A stretch of 64,000 bases of DNA from Hymenolepis diminuta (GCA_900708905.1 CAADRB010000026.1:2560120-2624119); one strand, 5' to 3'; shown: positions 25,718 through 38,779, counted from the first letter of the stretch. Translations and numbers: made by a program. Notes: a model not told the origin generated them from the sequence alone.

Positions 25718-27193
25718 ATGACTGTATTGAAGAAAAAGAGCAAGAATCCGTCATATTTTTCAAATGAATTTATCATTGCAAATCATGGAGATATAGTGAG
25801 TGTAATCGCCATGGTATTCATCGGAGGCATGCTCTTCCAGGTAAATAATCTATATTTGCACTTAATATTTGCCTATATTTCTTCAATATAATATTTTTTT
25901 GATTTTAGGGCCCTGCTAAGGTTGCCTCTTTGTTCGTGTCAATGCAACATAATGCAAGCAGTGATAGTAAGATTTGAATAATTAATTTAAATTAATATAT
26001 TTTACAGAAGAGGTTGAAAGTATATCTGATGTTCAATACACGGTTGGACGTTATGATATTTTGGCATTTTTCTTCTATACATTGATTTGTATAATTATAC
26101 ACGCTATTATTCAAGAGTATTTATTAGATGTAAGTTATATTTTCTGCATAATCGTGTTAGAAATTGTCAAAGAAACTTCATCTTCCACGCTTCATGCAAT
26201 CAAAGTTCAATGAATCTGGTCAACTCTTATTTTTCTACGTATTCTCGGTCTATTGGGCCGTATATGCCATTATAAATGAGCGTTTCTTGGCAAGTTTGTC
26301 GGACCTCTGGACGGGATATCCCCATTCCATCTTGCCATTTTGGATCAAGGTGTTCTTCGTTTTCCAGGTTTGTTAGTTTACTTTCTTTTTTATAATTTTC
26401 TTAGATAAGCTATTGGATTCACAATTTCCCAGAACTTTACTTCCAAAAAGTTAAAAAGAGTGAAATACCATCACGGATTTACTATTCCTCCTTATTTTTA
26501 ATTGGCTTAATTGCTGGATACTTCATGAAGTAAGGTTTTTAACTATCCCTCATGTCCTGTCACTTTAGCTTCTCAAAATTGACCATGATTATGCTTGTCT
26601 TGCATTACACTACCGATTTTTTCTTCCATTTTGCTCGCTTAATGAAATTCTATGGCTATACCGCAGTTGTCCAAACTAGTTTCACTATTTATGATGGCCT
26701 CTATGTTATATCACGCAGTCTATGCTGTGTGTTGGCATTTTTGACATTCTAGTAAGCTGTGTATATTGCTGTTGGTAAGAATTTTTTCTAGTTATGGTCT
26801 GCCCCAATACAGCGTGCCGACAATGAATCTTTCCATTGGAAATTATAATACATGGCTTATCAGGTAATTGTTTTATCTATTTTACATAAAATGATTGATC
26901 TTTGACAGTAATTGTCCCCCAATGTGTGATTTTTTTCCCTCTATTTCAGACTAAACTGCATGTTGTTCGTTTTCCTCACCCAAGCTTACATGATTTGGAC
27001 CTTTGTAAACTACCACTTCGCTAAAATGCGAGAAAGAAAATCTCAAATGTACACCAACAACTTGTATGTCCCAAACAATGATGTCCAAAAGCGAAAGGAA
27101 AAGAGTCAAAAGAAGAGCAAACAAGAGGATGCGAAAGAATCTCCTATTCACGGTAACAATGGAGTTAAACACAAGAAGCAGAAAGCTCAATAG
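25718..27193 (+). CDS. TRAM1: TRAM, translocating chain-associated membrane protein, complete, 377 aa
   Basis: Multi-pass ER membrane protein that sits beside the Sec61 channel and helps nascent chains and signal sequences enter the membrane. Eight exons: 25718-25840, 25909-25966, 26008-26129, 26161-26367, 26405-26529, 26569-26751, 26792-26863 and 26950-27193. They sum to 1134 nt and close the frame at TAG. Diagnostic strings are ANHGDIVSVIAMVF near the N-terminus, AIIQEYLLD, KFNESGQLLFFYVF and SYWIHNFPELYFQK, in the order seen in human TRAM1 (374 aa). These span the TRAM/LAG1/CLN8 region. The cytosolic tail is Lys-rich, as in other TRAM proteins. The start is ATG 25718; an in-frame TTG lies 15 nt upstream and is not needed. 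Introns are 31-86 nt. TRAM1 versus TRAM2 is not resolved, since invertebrates usually carry one gene. It lies tail to tail with STT3A, about 4.9 kb away. Confidence 0.95.
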
Positions 27194-28135
27194 GCTCCAC
27201 TGCACAAATCACTATTGCTTTGTTCTTTTTTTTCAAGTTAAACTACTTCATCCCTTCACATATTTCGATAAAAACATTCACCATTCTTTTTTGATGAATG
27301 ATTGCTGACGTCTAGGAATTTCTTCAAGTAACAATAATCTCCTAGTCCCTTACCTTCCCCGTGTCATGATATGTACATTTTCACTTGCCTCTCCGTTCAT
27401 CCCTATCTCCCTCACGGTTTAAGGTTTCTTAATTATCCCCTGATCTGCTAAATTCGTCCTTTTTTTTCCTGTTCCTATGTTAATGAGGTTTCTATATGCT
27501 CCTTCCCAGTTTTTCCTGCAGGAGTATTAATTGTGTAGTAATATATCGTGTATTTAAGATAATCCTTAATAGAGATTTACGCTCTTGTATGTAAAAAACC
27601 TCATTTGATGCAAATTCGTAGACGGTGAATTGGTATTTAGATTCATTGGCAGCCACGTATTATCTCATTCTCAACTTTGATTTTTTTCTTTCCTAAAGTG
27701 TGACGGTTTTTTAGTCAGAAAGACTACAGCATACCTCTCTTCTGTGAAAGATGATAACAAATATTTACATCCGTAGACCTTGGGAGATGTAAGACTTACA
27801 AATAGTATGTCGAGTTGTTCGGGGGCTGGGGAATAACTCTCCTGTCCACCTTATTTTCCATAGGAACCACCCGCATAACTATCAGCTTGTACAAATATAA
27901 AAAATTATCACTACTGATGTGATCCTGCCCGCCTTCCCAGTCTTCCGCCGGGGTCTCTATAACTATATTTGCTCAAATGGGGTAGGAAGAAGTCAAAAGA
28001 CCTGAAACACATACGAATGTTTCTTTATTAGGGAAATTCATTTGTTTATGTCGATCTGGATACGTAAGAGAATTAGTTGTCTGATTGGCCAATGATTACC
28101 GTGGTGAGATCGCATTTCCAGCATATCTCTATTTG

Positions 28136-28373
28136 AATTGAGATCACATGCCTGAGGTTTCAGGTCGCATCCTCGTAAGCACCTTGAGCAGCAAGAACCA
28201 TACTTATTTGGCACTGAGTCATTCAAATCACTGGATGTCAAATCTAGAACCGGTACCGCTTTACCATTTAAAATCTGTGTAAATCTACTCCACGAATATG
28301 AGGCTCTCCAACATAGCTTAATGATTCTGTGATCATGTGTTGGTTTTATTTGCCCCTGTGAGGCATGGGTAAA
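28136..28373 (+). repeat. Left arm of a near-identical inverted repeat
   Basis: About 230 bp matching the reverse complement of 29603-29840 with only about two differences. It holds a minus-strand frame reading TSSDLNDSVPNKYGSCC that also appears on the plus strand of the right arm. No known protein is recognised in it. Confidence 0.9.
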
Positions 28374-29602
28374 TGTAGATGCGGATGAAGTTTACTTAAT
28401 GAGGACAGAACGATTGACGACCACTCTCATATTATCCAAGAAAAAGGAATTACTTGGGCTACTTGCATTGATAGAGCAGTCAGATGATACTGGCAGATCA
28501 CTCCTTTTTATCGAGCAATGTCACTCATATCCATTTGGTGATGTCCCCATTGTAACTGTTTACCATAGTACCTACTTTACACACAATTGTACGAAGTGTC
28601 TGATAACAACAGACTTAAGGCTACCCTGAATACCACGGGGCAAATATTAAGATAACACTCTCACAAAGCCATGGCATGTGAAGATCATTTTAGGCGATTC
28701 CGCAGACAAATTTTAATGGAAATGATCGCCCTAGGGCTGCTAATGAATGGTCACCCTAGTTTCTATAGCCTAAAATCCCTTTTAAGTTACCAAATGCCAA
28801 GAAGGACTAGATGAAAAGCTTACACTAAGTCATGATTAAGACAAACAAATCAAGATACCAAGGAAGTCCTTAGATTGACCGGTCTGTCAACTGTAAAACA
28901 GCCAACAATGTCGATTTCCATCTCTAAAAGCTCAACTCCTTACCCTAAGGGAATTCGAGCGAAAGCAGTGAAGAGCGAAGCTGCCAAATGTATGCGAATG
29001 TTTGTAAAGAGAAAATAACGATTCTGCACAATCCTCGGGATCATTGTTCTACCGACCAACAAAGACTTCAACTTCCCAGTTCACGGTTGCATTAAGCTGT
29101 ATAAAAGACAAAATTTATTTAAATGCCACGGAATATCATCCTCAACATTGATACTCAATTCTTCAAAGGCCTCTTGGCAGCATTTATTCTTCTGAGCTGA
29201 GTAGTAAATTGGCAAAATTTTGAATATCACGTGACAAATCTCCCTGCTCTTTTCCTAATTATATACTTATGACTATGACCGATTTGTATAATGTATTTAA
29301 AGTAGCTCTAATCTGATGGTAAAGCTAATTTAAAAACCTGATTAAATTAAGCTAGGTATCCCATCTTAGAACTAAGCGAAAACAATAGCCTTTTATGGAT
29401 GAAAAGACCATGCGTTGGATTAGACAAATGTGTATTGGACAAATGGAAAAGAATGAGAGATGAGCGAAGGAAGAAAAAGAAAGAGAAGGCTTCATCACTG
29501 AGCTAAGGCAATCCGGATTGTGGAAACAAGCTCAATGAGGTAGGACAAGGCAGCTGACCGTTTCTGTCTTCTTTGTTCAATGATCCTCAATTGACAGTTA
29601 TG

Positions 29603-29840
29603 TTTGCCCATGCCTCACAGGGGCAAATAAAACCAACACATGATCACAGAATCATTAAGCTATGTTGGAGAGCCTCATATTCGTGGAGTAGATTTACACA
29701 GATTTTAAATGGTAAAGCGGTACCGGTTCTAGATTTGACATCCAGTGATTTGAATGACTCAGTGCCAAATAAGTATGGTTCTTGCTGCTCAAGGTGCTTA
29801 CGAGGACGCGACCTGAAACCTCAGGCATGTGGTCTCATCT
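29603..29840 (-). repeat. Right arm of the near-identical inverted repeat
   Basis: Inverted copy of 28136-28373; the loop between the arms is about 1.23 kb. Both breakpoints are sharp: next to GGCATGGGTAAA in the left arm and TTTGCCCATGCC in the right arm similarity stops abruptly. Confidence 0.9.
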
Positions 29841-31194
29841 AAAATGGCGATGTGCTGAAGATAAAAGCTTACACCACTAAGCCTCAGTACCTATTCTACC
29901 ACCATAATCACAATTTGAAAATTCCGGATGACGAGTTTTCTTGCTATTTTTTCAGCGATTCTTTTTCACATGATTTGGGTAGCACCCATCTATTAGACGA
30001 AGAAGTCTCCCAGTTTTTATTTCATCTCTGACTGATTCACCAGTGCCTCCTCATCTCATTTTCATCCGCGTCGAGAGTCCATACAATAATATCTCTCTTA
30101 CGCGCACCCCTCAGTTGTGGTTAATATTCGATAATGCCAGGAACAGAGTTCACTATTTTGCGATTTAGCCTTTTTTTCTCGTCGAAAACCTGTTTAGGAT
30201 TCCCCTAAGTTGCCTTAACCAACTATTTTATATGCAGATTTAGAGGTGCCCCTTCTTAGTAGGTGGGATTTCAATAGCATTTCGGGCAGCATCTCACCGT
30301 TAACCATAGGTCTAGTCGTAGCCGTGCGGTAAGGGTTCTTAACAGGAACTTAAATTTTCACTCTCTACTGTTATTTAATCCTAACATCATCTGCCGAACA
30401 GCATTCTGAACAGCTGTAGATAAACTTTAAAGAAGGACTGGTTTTATTAATTTCTCCTTTAGATTCGCATTAACTGAAACTACATTCGACGTTAGAATTA
30501 GTCTATGCTTCACAAGCCGTCATTTGGACTTCATGGCATTCAGCTCTACGATAACGTCGGCTAGACTTTTACCATTCACCGGAAAGCCAAATCTTGTGAT
30601 CTTCTATTTGAAGGGATATTTGATCCTGGTCTGTACCGGTGTACATTCATACTGTTTTCCACTGTGTATTTGTCAAGAACAGCCAATAGTATCATCTATT
30701 TCGATCACCTCCCTGCTCGGGTTCCGAAGTTGTCGGCTGCTGCTCAAGTGACCCTACCCATCGCATTTTGAGTGATTAAAAACTATGCTGTGTGGCAGCA
30801 AGTGCAAATCGTCATGTCGATGCTCATCGTTAATTATCCAGAAAAATGGCAAACTACACTGGCCAATTCTGATCAAAAAGGGGATTGATGGAATGTGATT
30901 ATCTCATAAGAACGGTGTCGCTAACATTTACTCTTATAGTTTTTGGAAGTATATGGTCATTAGATTGATATTCGGACGGTTTTCTCAATCGAAGGCTTCC
31001 TCTCAATACAATTGGGAATTCCTATCAGTTTCAGGAGATAGTTATAGTACAGTGCACTCTGGTTCATAGGTCTGCTTGGTCTCTCTATATTGCGCACCTG
31101 TAGATTATATCTCTCCCCTGACTGCCAGTCGATAGTCACTGAACAAAGGAAGCAGAATCAGTCAACTATCTTATCGTTCATCATTTCGCGCATT

Positions 31195-31330
31195 AGACAC
31201 AGCCCGGATTGTCCTTGCTCAGCACTGACATCTCCCTCTTCCTCCACCCTCCATTTCCTTCTAATTCATTCTCTATTGTCCAATAAACCCGTGGTACTAC
31301 TCAACTCTGTCTTCAAATTCATTAAAGGCT
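31195..31330 (+). repeat. Pyrimidine-rich repeat family P, copy 2
   Basis: ACAGCCCGGATTGTCCTTGC, CTCAGCACTGACATCTCCC and TTGTCCAATAAACCCGTGGT. Aligns with the other two copies. Frames read through it are low complexity. Confidence 0.6.
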
Positions 31331-31719
31331 ATCATTACACATTAATCTTAAGAAGATAATTAGTTCTATGAGGGGATGTCTTGCCCAATTTGGTCTGTCT
31401 CCTAAAGTAGCTTTACACTCGGGATTAGAAAAAATCTCTCATCTCCTGGACCCAGCATACTACTTTAAAGTATTAAATCGTCCATGCCAAGGGGATATAA
31501 ACCACCTCGGTTCACACGGAGAGAAATATAATGAGCCCCATCTACTTGCTCGTGGTTGTAAGATGTGAATGAATCAAAGGGCCATGGCCAACCAAGTTAG
31601 TGAATCAAATGGTCAACAAGCATGAACTCATACAGAATTCTAGGGATAAAATCGTGAAAATTGAGCTCTGGGAAATATAGCTATTACAAAGTGAGTCAAA
31701 CTCCTTATGAGAAATTGAA

Positions 31720-31830
31720 CGACCCAAGAATTCAAATAAAGTAAGACTAATCATGACTCTATTACATACTCCTACTCAACCCCTTTTCATCATTTACTGA
31801 ACTATTCTACTATTTAGCATGTTCAGATGT
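31720..31830 (+). repeat. Interspersed repeat family Q, copy 2
   Basis: AAGAATTCAAATAAAGTAAG and TTTTCATCATTTACTGAACT match parts of the 47.3 kb copy. Confidence 0.45.
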
Positions 31831-32108
31831 TATGCTATGATTAAAACTTGTAAATTTTATTTCCATTGTAATGATACAAACAACCCTACTCTGTTATGCG
31901 AGTAAAACAACATTCAATAAAAGTCCTCTTTCGCTTCAAGTAGACCAACAGCTACATCTCCAAGCATCACAACAAAAACGTCTACGCGATGTTAGCACTT
32001 TATTAAATTTCAAATTAATGTTATACAAAGACAACTACCACCTCATGCGATTCGGTGAGAGCACAAAAATTATCAAAAAATGAATAATGATGAGGGGAGA
32101 AGTAATTA

Positions 32109-34802
32109 TTACACATGACCACGATTCAGGAGTTTCTTCACGCGATAAATACGAACAATCCAATTTTCTGTTGTGAAAGCTTCCTCCAGGGTCTGCAACT
32201 CGAAATCCCTGTTTCCTATCACGGCATTTCGAACACGGTCAAAGCCCGGTGGATGATCTGTAAACAAGCAGAGCAAAGTTACAAATCATTACAAACTCAG
32301 TAGTGTAAATACCGCCCTAAAAAAAGAAGTAAATTTACTCGGTGATGTGTACTTTTCCCAGAATCGATAGTAGGACATCTTATAGAGAAGACAGTTCAGG
32401 AAAATTTGTGAACCCTCTTTGTCAATACGGTATTCGCCAGCTTTGCTGAAATAGTCTACTTCATTCACATGACGGCCTTTCTCTGTGCTTCCAGCAATTC
32501 GAACCATCCACAAGAACTTATTGACGTCTAGAGATAGTAGGAAGGGAATTGGCAATTAAAACAATCTCAATATATATACATGCTACTAAAAAGTAAATAG
32601 TAACTTACCGTCTGACGAGTATGAGGATGCGCCACCAAAGATGACCAGAACATAGTCGACATCAAGTTCACGGAGAATTTCATAAGCATCTTCTTCTGAA
32701 GATGCCATAGCCTGACCAACGCGACCAATGTGAGTATTATTCCAAGTATTATTATCGACCAAAACCGTACGATTAGCAATGGCTGTAATCTGATAGCCAT
32801 AATCCCACCAGGACATAACCTTAGCATCCTACGAAAGATAGATATATTTTAAGTAAATTTTCGCAAGTTTGAAGAGAGGTGAAAGCTTACAGGAGGAGTA
32901 TTTTGTCGGAGCCAGTAGTAAGCCTCACGATAATCATCAAAGAGGACAGTTTCTCCGTTTGCTCTTTGTGCAGCCATGACAATACTTGGAGATGAGTAGG
33001 CATTAGAAGTCACCCAAATGCAATGTTGGCTGTAGATCATCAGGACGATCACAATTAAAGCTACTATAGCTGAAGCAGACTAAAATGAAAAAGAGAAGAA
33101 CCGGCGTACGTAATAATTCAGCCGAAACAGAAACATGATAATTTAACAGAATTAAAGGAGCACTCACCTGGCTCTTAAATGGGTAGGTCGGATCTGTCTT
33201 AACAGACTTTGAAGTAAAGTTGGAACGCTTCTGATAGGAGGAACTGTTGGAATTGGAATAGCTAGATGCTGATGATGTAGACTTACTAGACATATTAGGA
33301 AGGAATGTTCGTAAAATATTTGAGATTGCAACACCAGAAACAATACACATTATGGGGGCGAGTACAAGCATCAAGCGCACCATTACACCCTAGAAGTTGT
33401 GATGAAACTTTTATTAGTAAAGAGAGAAATTCGAGATTAATTAAATTTCTAGGGGAACTTACAGAAAAGTAGAGACTAAGAACACCATACATGATAATGA
33501 AAACACTGGCGTCAGTCATCATTTTGAAACAGAAATACAACCCCACAGGGAAAAAGACTACAAGAGCATGCAGGTCGAAGAAATATGAACTCCAAGTGGT
33601 CGGTTGATGTTCGGAGACAGAAGCGATGATGGGAAGATGATTCTTGGCATAGCTGAGATCCAAAAGAGAGTAAAATCTACCGGTCCAGGGAGCAATTTTT
33701 CCTGAAAAGTAGAGTCCACCGGCCGCAGTGCATAATACAAAACCGATTGTTGAAATGCCAAATCGAATGATTTGATTAAAACGATCTTCCGTGGTTTTTT
33801 TGCGTAAGTAATCAGTAAATGCGAGAATTTGACACAAACCAAACACTCCGAGAGCCTAAGCACAAAAATGAGTAGGAAATTGAACAACTTACCCCCATGT
33901 GTTCGCTGGAAAGTACTGGAAGAAATCCGACGAAGCTTATTTGCATGGAAAGGAGTGTACCAACACAGTAAAACTAAAATGACAAAATTAATTTAAAAAA
34001 ATAGATTTACAATTGAGTAGGCGATATAAACTCGATGGGAGAAGCGTCCGGATATCATCAATGCCAGTACATGGAGGGGGATAGTGTTTAAGAGGAAAAC
34101 ATAACCACCCCAAGATGAAACCATGTAGAAGTACGCGATTCCGGTAAAGACAGCTGGAATTATTGATCCAGTATTAACTGATTTAACCCAAAAGTAGAAT
34201 GTTAGTATCATGCAAAAGATGGCAATTCCTTCGTTGTCATAAGAACCCGCAACAGAACGACTTGTGTAACCGGGAACTATAGAAATGAGAGCAGAGGCAA
34301 CAATGGCAGATGGCAAGTCAATGGCTTCTTTAGTTAGAAGGAAAGTGACGAAAACTGTAAAGCTAAACTTGTTAGGTTGGAAATTTAACAAAGTACCAGG
34401 AGAACGCAGGAGCAAGAAATACACACACATTGCGAATGTCAATTGTGATGTGAAAAAAGTGGAAAATACGATAGAGTAATGTAGCTGTCATCATCAGTCC
34501 CGGGTATATCGTACCACCGATAATTCGACCAAGAGGATACCAAGCCATGTCATCAAACCAGTTGTGAAATTTGTAAAATCCTTCTTCTGTCATGTACTTT
34601 GTCGTTCGATAGTTAAAATATGGATCAAATTCATGGATCATTGACTCAAACCGAAGAACGGAAAAGAGTCTGGTTAAAAATGCTAAAGCAAATATTAATT
34701 AGATATATGAAAGAATTAACCAAGTATTCCAGCCAAACACAGTACCAATAAAAGTAAGAGTGTCTGCTGCCTCGTATGAGCATATGTGGTTGACTTTCCC
34801 AT
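32109..34802 (-). CDS. STT3A: STT3A-type catalytic subunit of oligosaccharyltransferase, complete, 720 aa
   Basis: Transfers the dolichol-linked glycan to Asn in N-x-S/T sequons in the ER lumen. Ten exons: 34802-34721, 34682-34397, 34362-34011, 33973-33893, 33855-33463, 33389-33168, 33079-32891, 32828-32609, 32527-32339 and 32257-32109. They total 2163 nt. Catalytic features are present: EFDPYFN with D47, SVAGSYDNE (DNE at 165-167), [10 protein letters not shown] (346-355), WWDYG (542-546) and DVNK (609-612). The protein ends shortly after PGFDRVRNA and WIVRIYRVK, like STT3A (705 aa) and without the longer STT3B tail. Strings such as [11 protein letters not shown] and GLCQI also favour STT3A. 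A Ser-rich stretch sits before the last membrane segment. Exon 9 could stop at an earlier GT (32353), but only the donor after 32339 gives the frame needed by the last exon. Introns are 34-88 nt. Confidence 0.96.
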
Positions 34803-37800
34803 CTTAATCTACCAACTAATGTGGAATAAGTCCCAACAACACGGCCGAAGAAAATAGAATCCGCCGCCAACCTTCTGCTAATAATATTCAAGGGCGCATG
34901 CGTTTACGATTGGTCAGTCTTACACGTGTCAAATTACGAAGTAGCATCGTTGTAAAATATATTTTACTACTTCAAAAGCTATTTTTGAAATGTTATCAAG
35001 AGCGTTAATATCAATTTTAAATAAATTCATTCGCAAATTTACAATAATAATGCTACATTTTACTATGATTGCTGCCCAACGCACGATTTGCTATTACAAC
35101 AGTGTTTAATTGTTTTTTTTCAATATATTAATGATTTAACAAAGAGAATTCACTTAAATAAAACAAAACTACGGCAATATTATAAGAAAAAATGAAATAT
35201 TGAAACAGTTGCGAGAATATAAAAGTTGTGGTTATTACTGTCCCCTAATTAAATAAATCTGCATATAGCATGTAAATTTAATACCTGATTAGTTACCATG
35301 CATGCGCCTTTCGACGTAAAGAAAAGCGCAATGATAGTATTCTTAAAATTCAATTTCTTTGTTCTCCTTACCATGTTCAGTTTGTGTTTAACATCCAGTT
35401 TGAAGGCGGTAGAAACCACATTTTAATCATTAAAGTGCATTTGGTAAGTAAATTACAGCCTTGATACCTGCTGCATAATTTAAGACCTTTTTATATTTAC
35501 TCCGATTTACAAGTGGTGTGGAATTGTTTACTGATTGCAGTGCTTCAGAAAAATTATTTACTAGGAGTTTTTCTAAGATGCACAGGCTAAAATACAATAA
35601 TTATGAGTAGAAATCTAACAAATTTCCTTTCCTTTACATTTGAGACTTAAAGTGTGCCCTAATATTTTCATTTCGTGTCCCTAACTTTAAGAACGTTGCA
35701 TATGCTTCAAAGGCGAAAACTGAAAATTAATGTAAACGGCTCATGGTTATTTTATTGTATCATATAACGCACTGATTAACATGTCAAAATTATTTAAACT
35801 AAATAAAATGGATAAAATTAACAAGTTGTATGTATTTCTAGTGGTATCCAGTCCATCAGATCTCCCTCTTAGACACAACAATCTGTGCAAGACTGAATTC
35901 TTGCTCGTTTATCCTGAAGCTATTTATTCATACCATTTAGTAAGACATGACCTGGTCAAAGCGTATTTTCCTTGTTTCCTACTGGAAATCCGAAGAAAAA
36001 TCATATTGACTCATTGAGCAAGCTTTATTTTATGTAAGACTTATGGTAATTTAATCGTTGCATCCAAAGAAAAATGTCTCTCTTGGGCTTTGGTGGTCAG
36101 AATAGTGAATTTTAAACGCATTACAATAACTTTATTGCCTAAACGTAAGATGGATTTGGTCCGTTTGACCACGAATAAAGTATATCAGTCAAGTTCATCA
36201 AAAATATTTTTGAACTTTCTAAATTATTTAATGGATGACAGTTACCACTTACCTTTTTATGCTTACTATAATTAGTAGATATTAAATGACAATAAATTCC
36301 TGAAGAATCGATTCATCAGATATTGTCATCAACAATCACCACAGGCTGTCCATGATTATCAGTAGAAGCCCAATGCAGTCTCGCTCCATATAATATCATA
36401 ATCCTTTAGCAAATACGCAGCAAGAACATATTGTTACAGCAACATTAAGGATTATTTTTCGCTATATTGAGTTAATATGCACAAGCAAATTTTGTATTTT
36501 ACTTTTGTTTTTCAAGAGTATGATTATTTAGAATTTTTTGTTCTAGTTAAATATTTAACAAATCTCTTTCATTTTATGGGCAGTCCAACAGGAGGATAAA
36601 ACTAGCAATCTTCTAGTTTCATATCAAATATTGAGGTTAAATGACGTGGAAACGCCATCCCAACATTATTGTGTATTAATTATTGCATTTCTTGTGATTT
36701 ATTGGGATTCTGAAGCATTGAAAAATGCTACGTAGATACTTTGAGTACAAATATCACATTTCTGACAAAAAGTAATGTGCATCGGAAACACTGTATTGCA
36801 CGCCAAAGGAAGTTTATTCGGAAGTTCATTTCATTAAATTGCTCAGATATAAGATATTAACACACAGTAGGTACATTGTGAGTTTTATTTAGACCGAAAA
36901 TTGTGATAGTGATTCCTTCTAAATTAAAGGGTTGTTGCAATATTAATATCGGATTTTTTCCATGAAATCCTTATAAGAATTCCTTTTTTCAATCCTCAAT
37001 TTAAATCCATATTTTATGATTTCCATTTCCTCAACTGCCTTGTAATTCTCCTGATGCATAATGTAGTGATTTAGGCCGGCGATTATTAAAGACTTAATCG
37101 TATGTCTTACTCTATCCTCTAGTTTTATGACTGTCAATATTTCGAACGCGTTATTCGTTAATGCGTCTCCTGCTTATTCACTATGCGTCATCCATATTCA
37201 CAGTAACAGTTCATTCGTGTTCCTATTCGAAATGTATTTGACATTCCCTGTCTAAAGAATAGTGGCATTTCGTTTATTGTATTTCCTGCTTACATCCATT
37301 CATACAAAAGGTACCACTTATAATTCCTTTGTGGCATTCACGTGTGTTCCTAACTTTCGTATTTTCTTTGATGTCATGTGGATCGATGTAAAATATTAAG
37401 TTTCTTTTTGCGGTATCCGTCATGTTTCATCTTGGATATTTCCGTGTAATGATTTATTTGTGGATTTCGTATGAACACTCGAATCACCTATGTAAGATGG
37501 TATTGTATAAGTTTTGTTGTAATCTGCTCTTCTCTGTAGGATACCGTAACCGACTCTTAGATCCTCTAAGACACCGGTTACAAACACGACCCGACAACAC
37601 CACAATACAAAACGACCCAAACCACTACATATCAACACAAGACGCGCTTTTTCGTGTCGATAGGTCGATTTATATTAAGCGCCATTTACAGACGTAATGT
37701 AAATTAATTCGTTCGAATAAAAGAGAATTTAAAAAGAATCAGGAATTAAAGGGTGGAACATAGAGGATCTTACATATAGGTTTTTTTAAGAATATATTAT

Positions 37801-38284
37801 TTTCTCATATGTAACAGGTTTGTAGTAATCACGTCAGTTAAATTTTTCTAAAAATGTTCTCTCTTGGTCATCACTAATTTCTGGGACCTAAATATCTCTA
37901 CCTTCCTGTGATGTTTTTACCGTTATTCCCTACTGCAAACTCAAGACGGTTATTAAGCCCGCGATGGTACTTTAAATGCTTAATCCTTTGATTAATCTAA
38001 TGTCTACAAGAAGATTTTTTAACTAATATGATTGAACCACTTAAGTTACGCTTGAGTGAGCGTTGCTAGATCTCAATTTCCTCCTATAAGTGGCGTCCGT
38101 AATCATTTCATATTCTTATTTTATCCTTTCTCAATAAACTATTGAAAATGTCCTTCGTTTTAGTAAACACATATAATCCGCGGTATTTACCCAACACACA
38201 ATCTCCCTCCCTCTGTCCCCAATAAAGCTCTTCAACAAACGGCCTCTCTATCCCCCATCTTGTTCTAGCAAGTTAGGAGAGATA
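34803..38284. other. Intergenic region upstream of STT3A
   Basis: Very AT-rich, with short frames only. Contains LTR/TRIM-like repeat copy 3 at its far end. The STT3A promoter should lie near 34803-34950. Confidence 0.6.
37580..37735 (+). repeat. LTR/TRIM-like interspersed repeat, copy 3
   Basis: Contains CACAATACAAAACGACCCAA, GATAGGTCGATTTATATTAA, GCCATTTACAGACGTAATGT and TTCGAATAAAAGAG. It ends in an AATAAA-like A-rich tail, as the other copies do. Confidence 0.72.
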
Positions 38285-38400
38285 TGCTATAACGTAACCA
38301 ACTAGGAGTTCTGGTAGCAATCTCGGAGAGCCAACAACCTAGAAAACTCGGCAATGTAGCAACTTAAAATAGAAGCTAATAACCCACGCAGATCGCAAGA
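38285..38400 (-). repeat. 3' LTR of the Gypsy-type element (recognisable part)
   Basis: This direct repeat matches 41511-41640. It starts with TG on the plus strand, which is the CA end on the element's strand. A purine-rich tract on the minus strand at about 38561-38573 (AAAGAAGGGAGA) could be the polypurine tract; if so the LTR extends to about 38560. That part is not clearly matched in the other LTR. Confidence 0.7.
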
Positions 38401-38779
38401 CACGTTGTAGTCAACTCACTTTCATTCATTATCGGCTTAAACAATAAGTATAACTATCAAGTGTCTTTTATCAGTGGAGAAATAGAGAAAGAAATTACAT
38501 TTTTATTCATAGAAGAAATATTGGGAAGGCGAGGAAAATAGTTATCATTTCTTCTAACGTCTCCCTTCTTTAGCAAATCACCCGCAGGTCTTCGAGGACG
38601 AATCGATCTGGAGACGAGAAGGTTTCTATCTTGTTCGAGCTGTACGCGATGGAACCTGATCTATATCCTTCGATCTAAGTAGAAGAATATGAGTCAGATT
38701 AAACGTATCAAGCAATGAATACAAAGAAAGATAACGCTTATCAGAAGTGGTTTCCGACAGTCTTCATCGGAGTTGATTA

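Larger units (their letters stand above)
27194..32108. other. Convergent intergenic region, TRAM / STT3A
   Basis: Holds the inverted repeat pair, family P copy 2 and family Q copy 2. No coding exon is supported. The 3' UTRs of both genes lie at its ends. Confidence 0.6.

Noticed and set aside
32109..34802. STT3B instead of STT3A
   Set aside because: The signature strings and the short C-terminus match STT3A; the long basic STT3B tail is absent.
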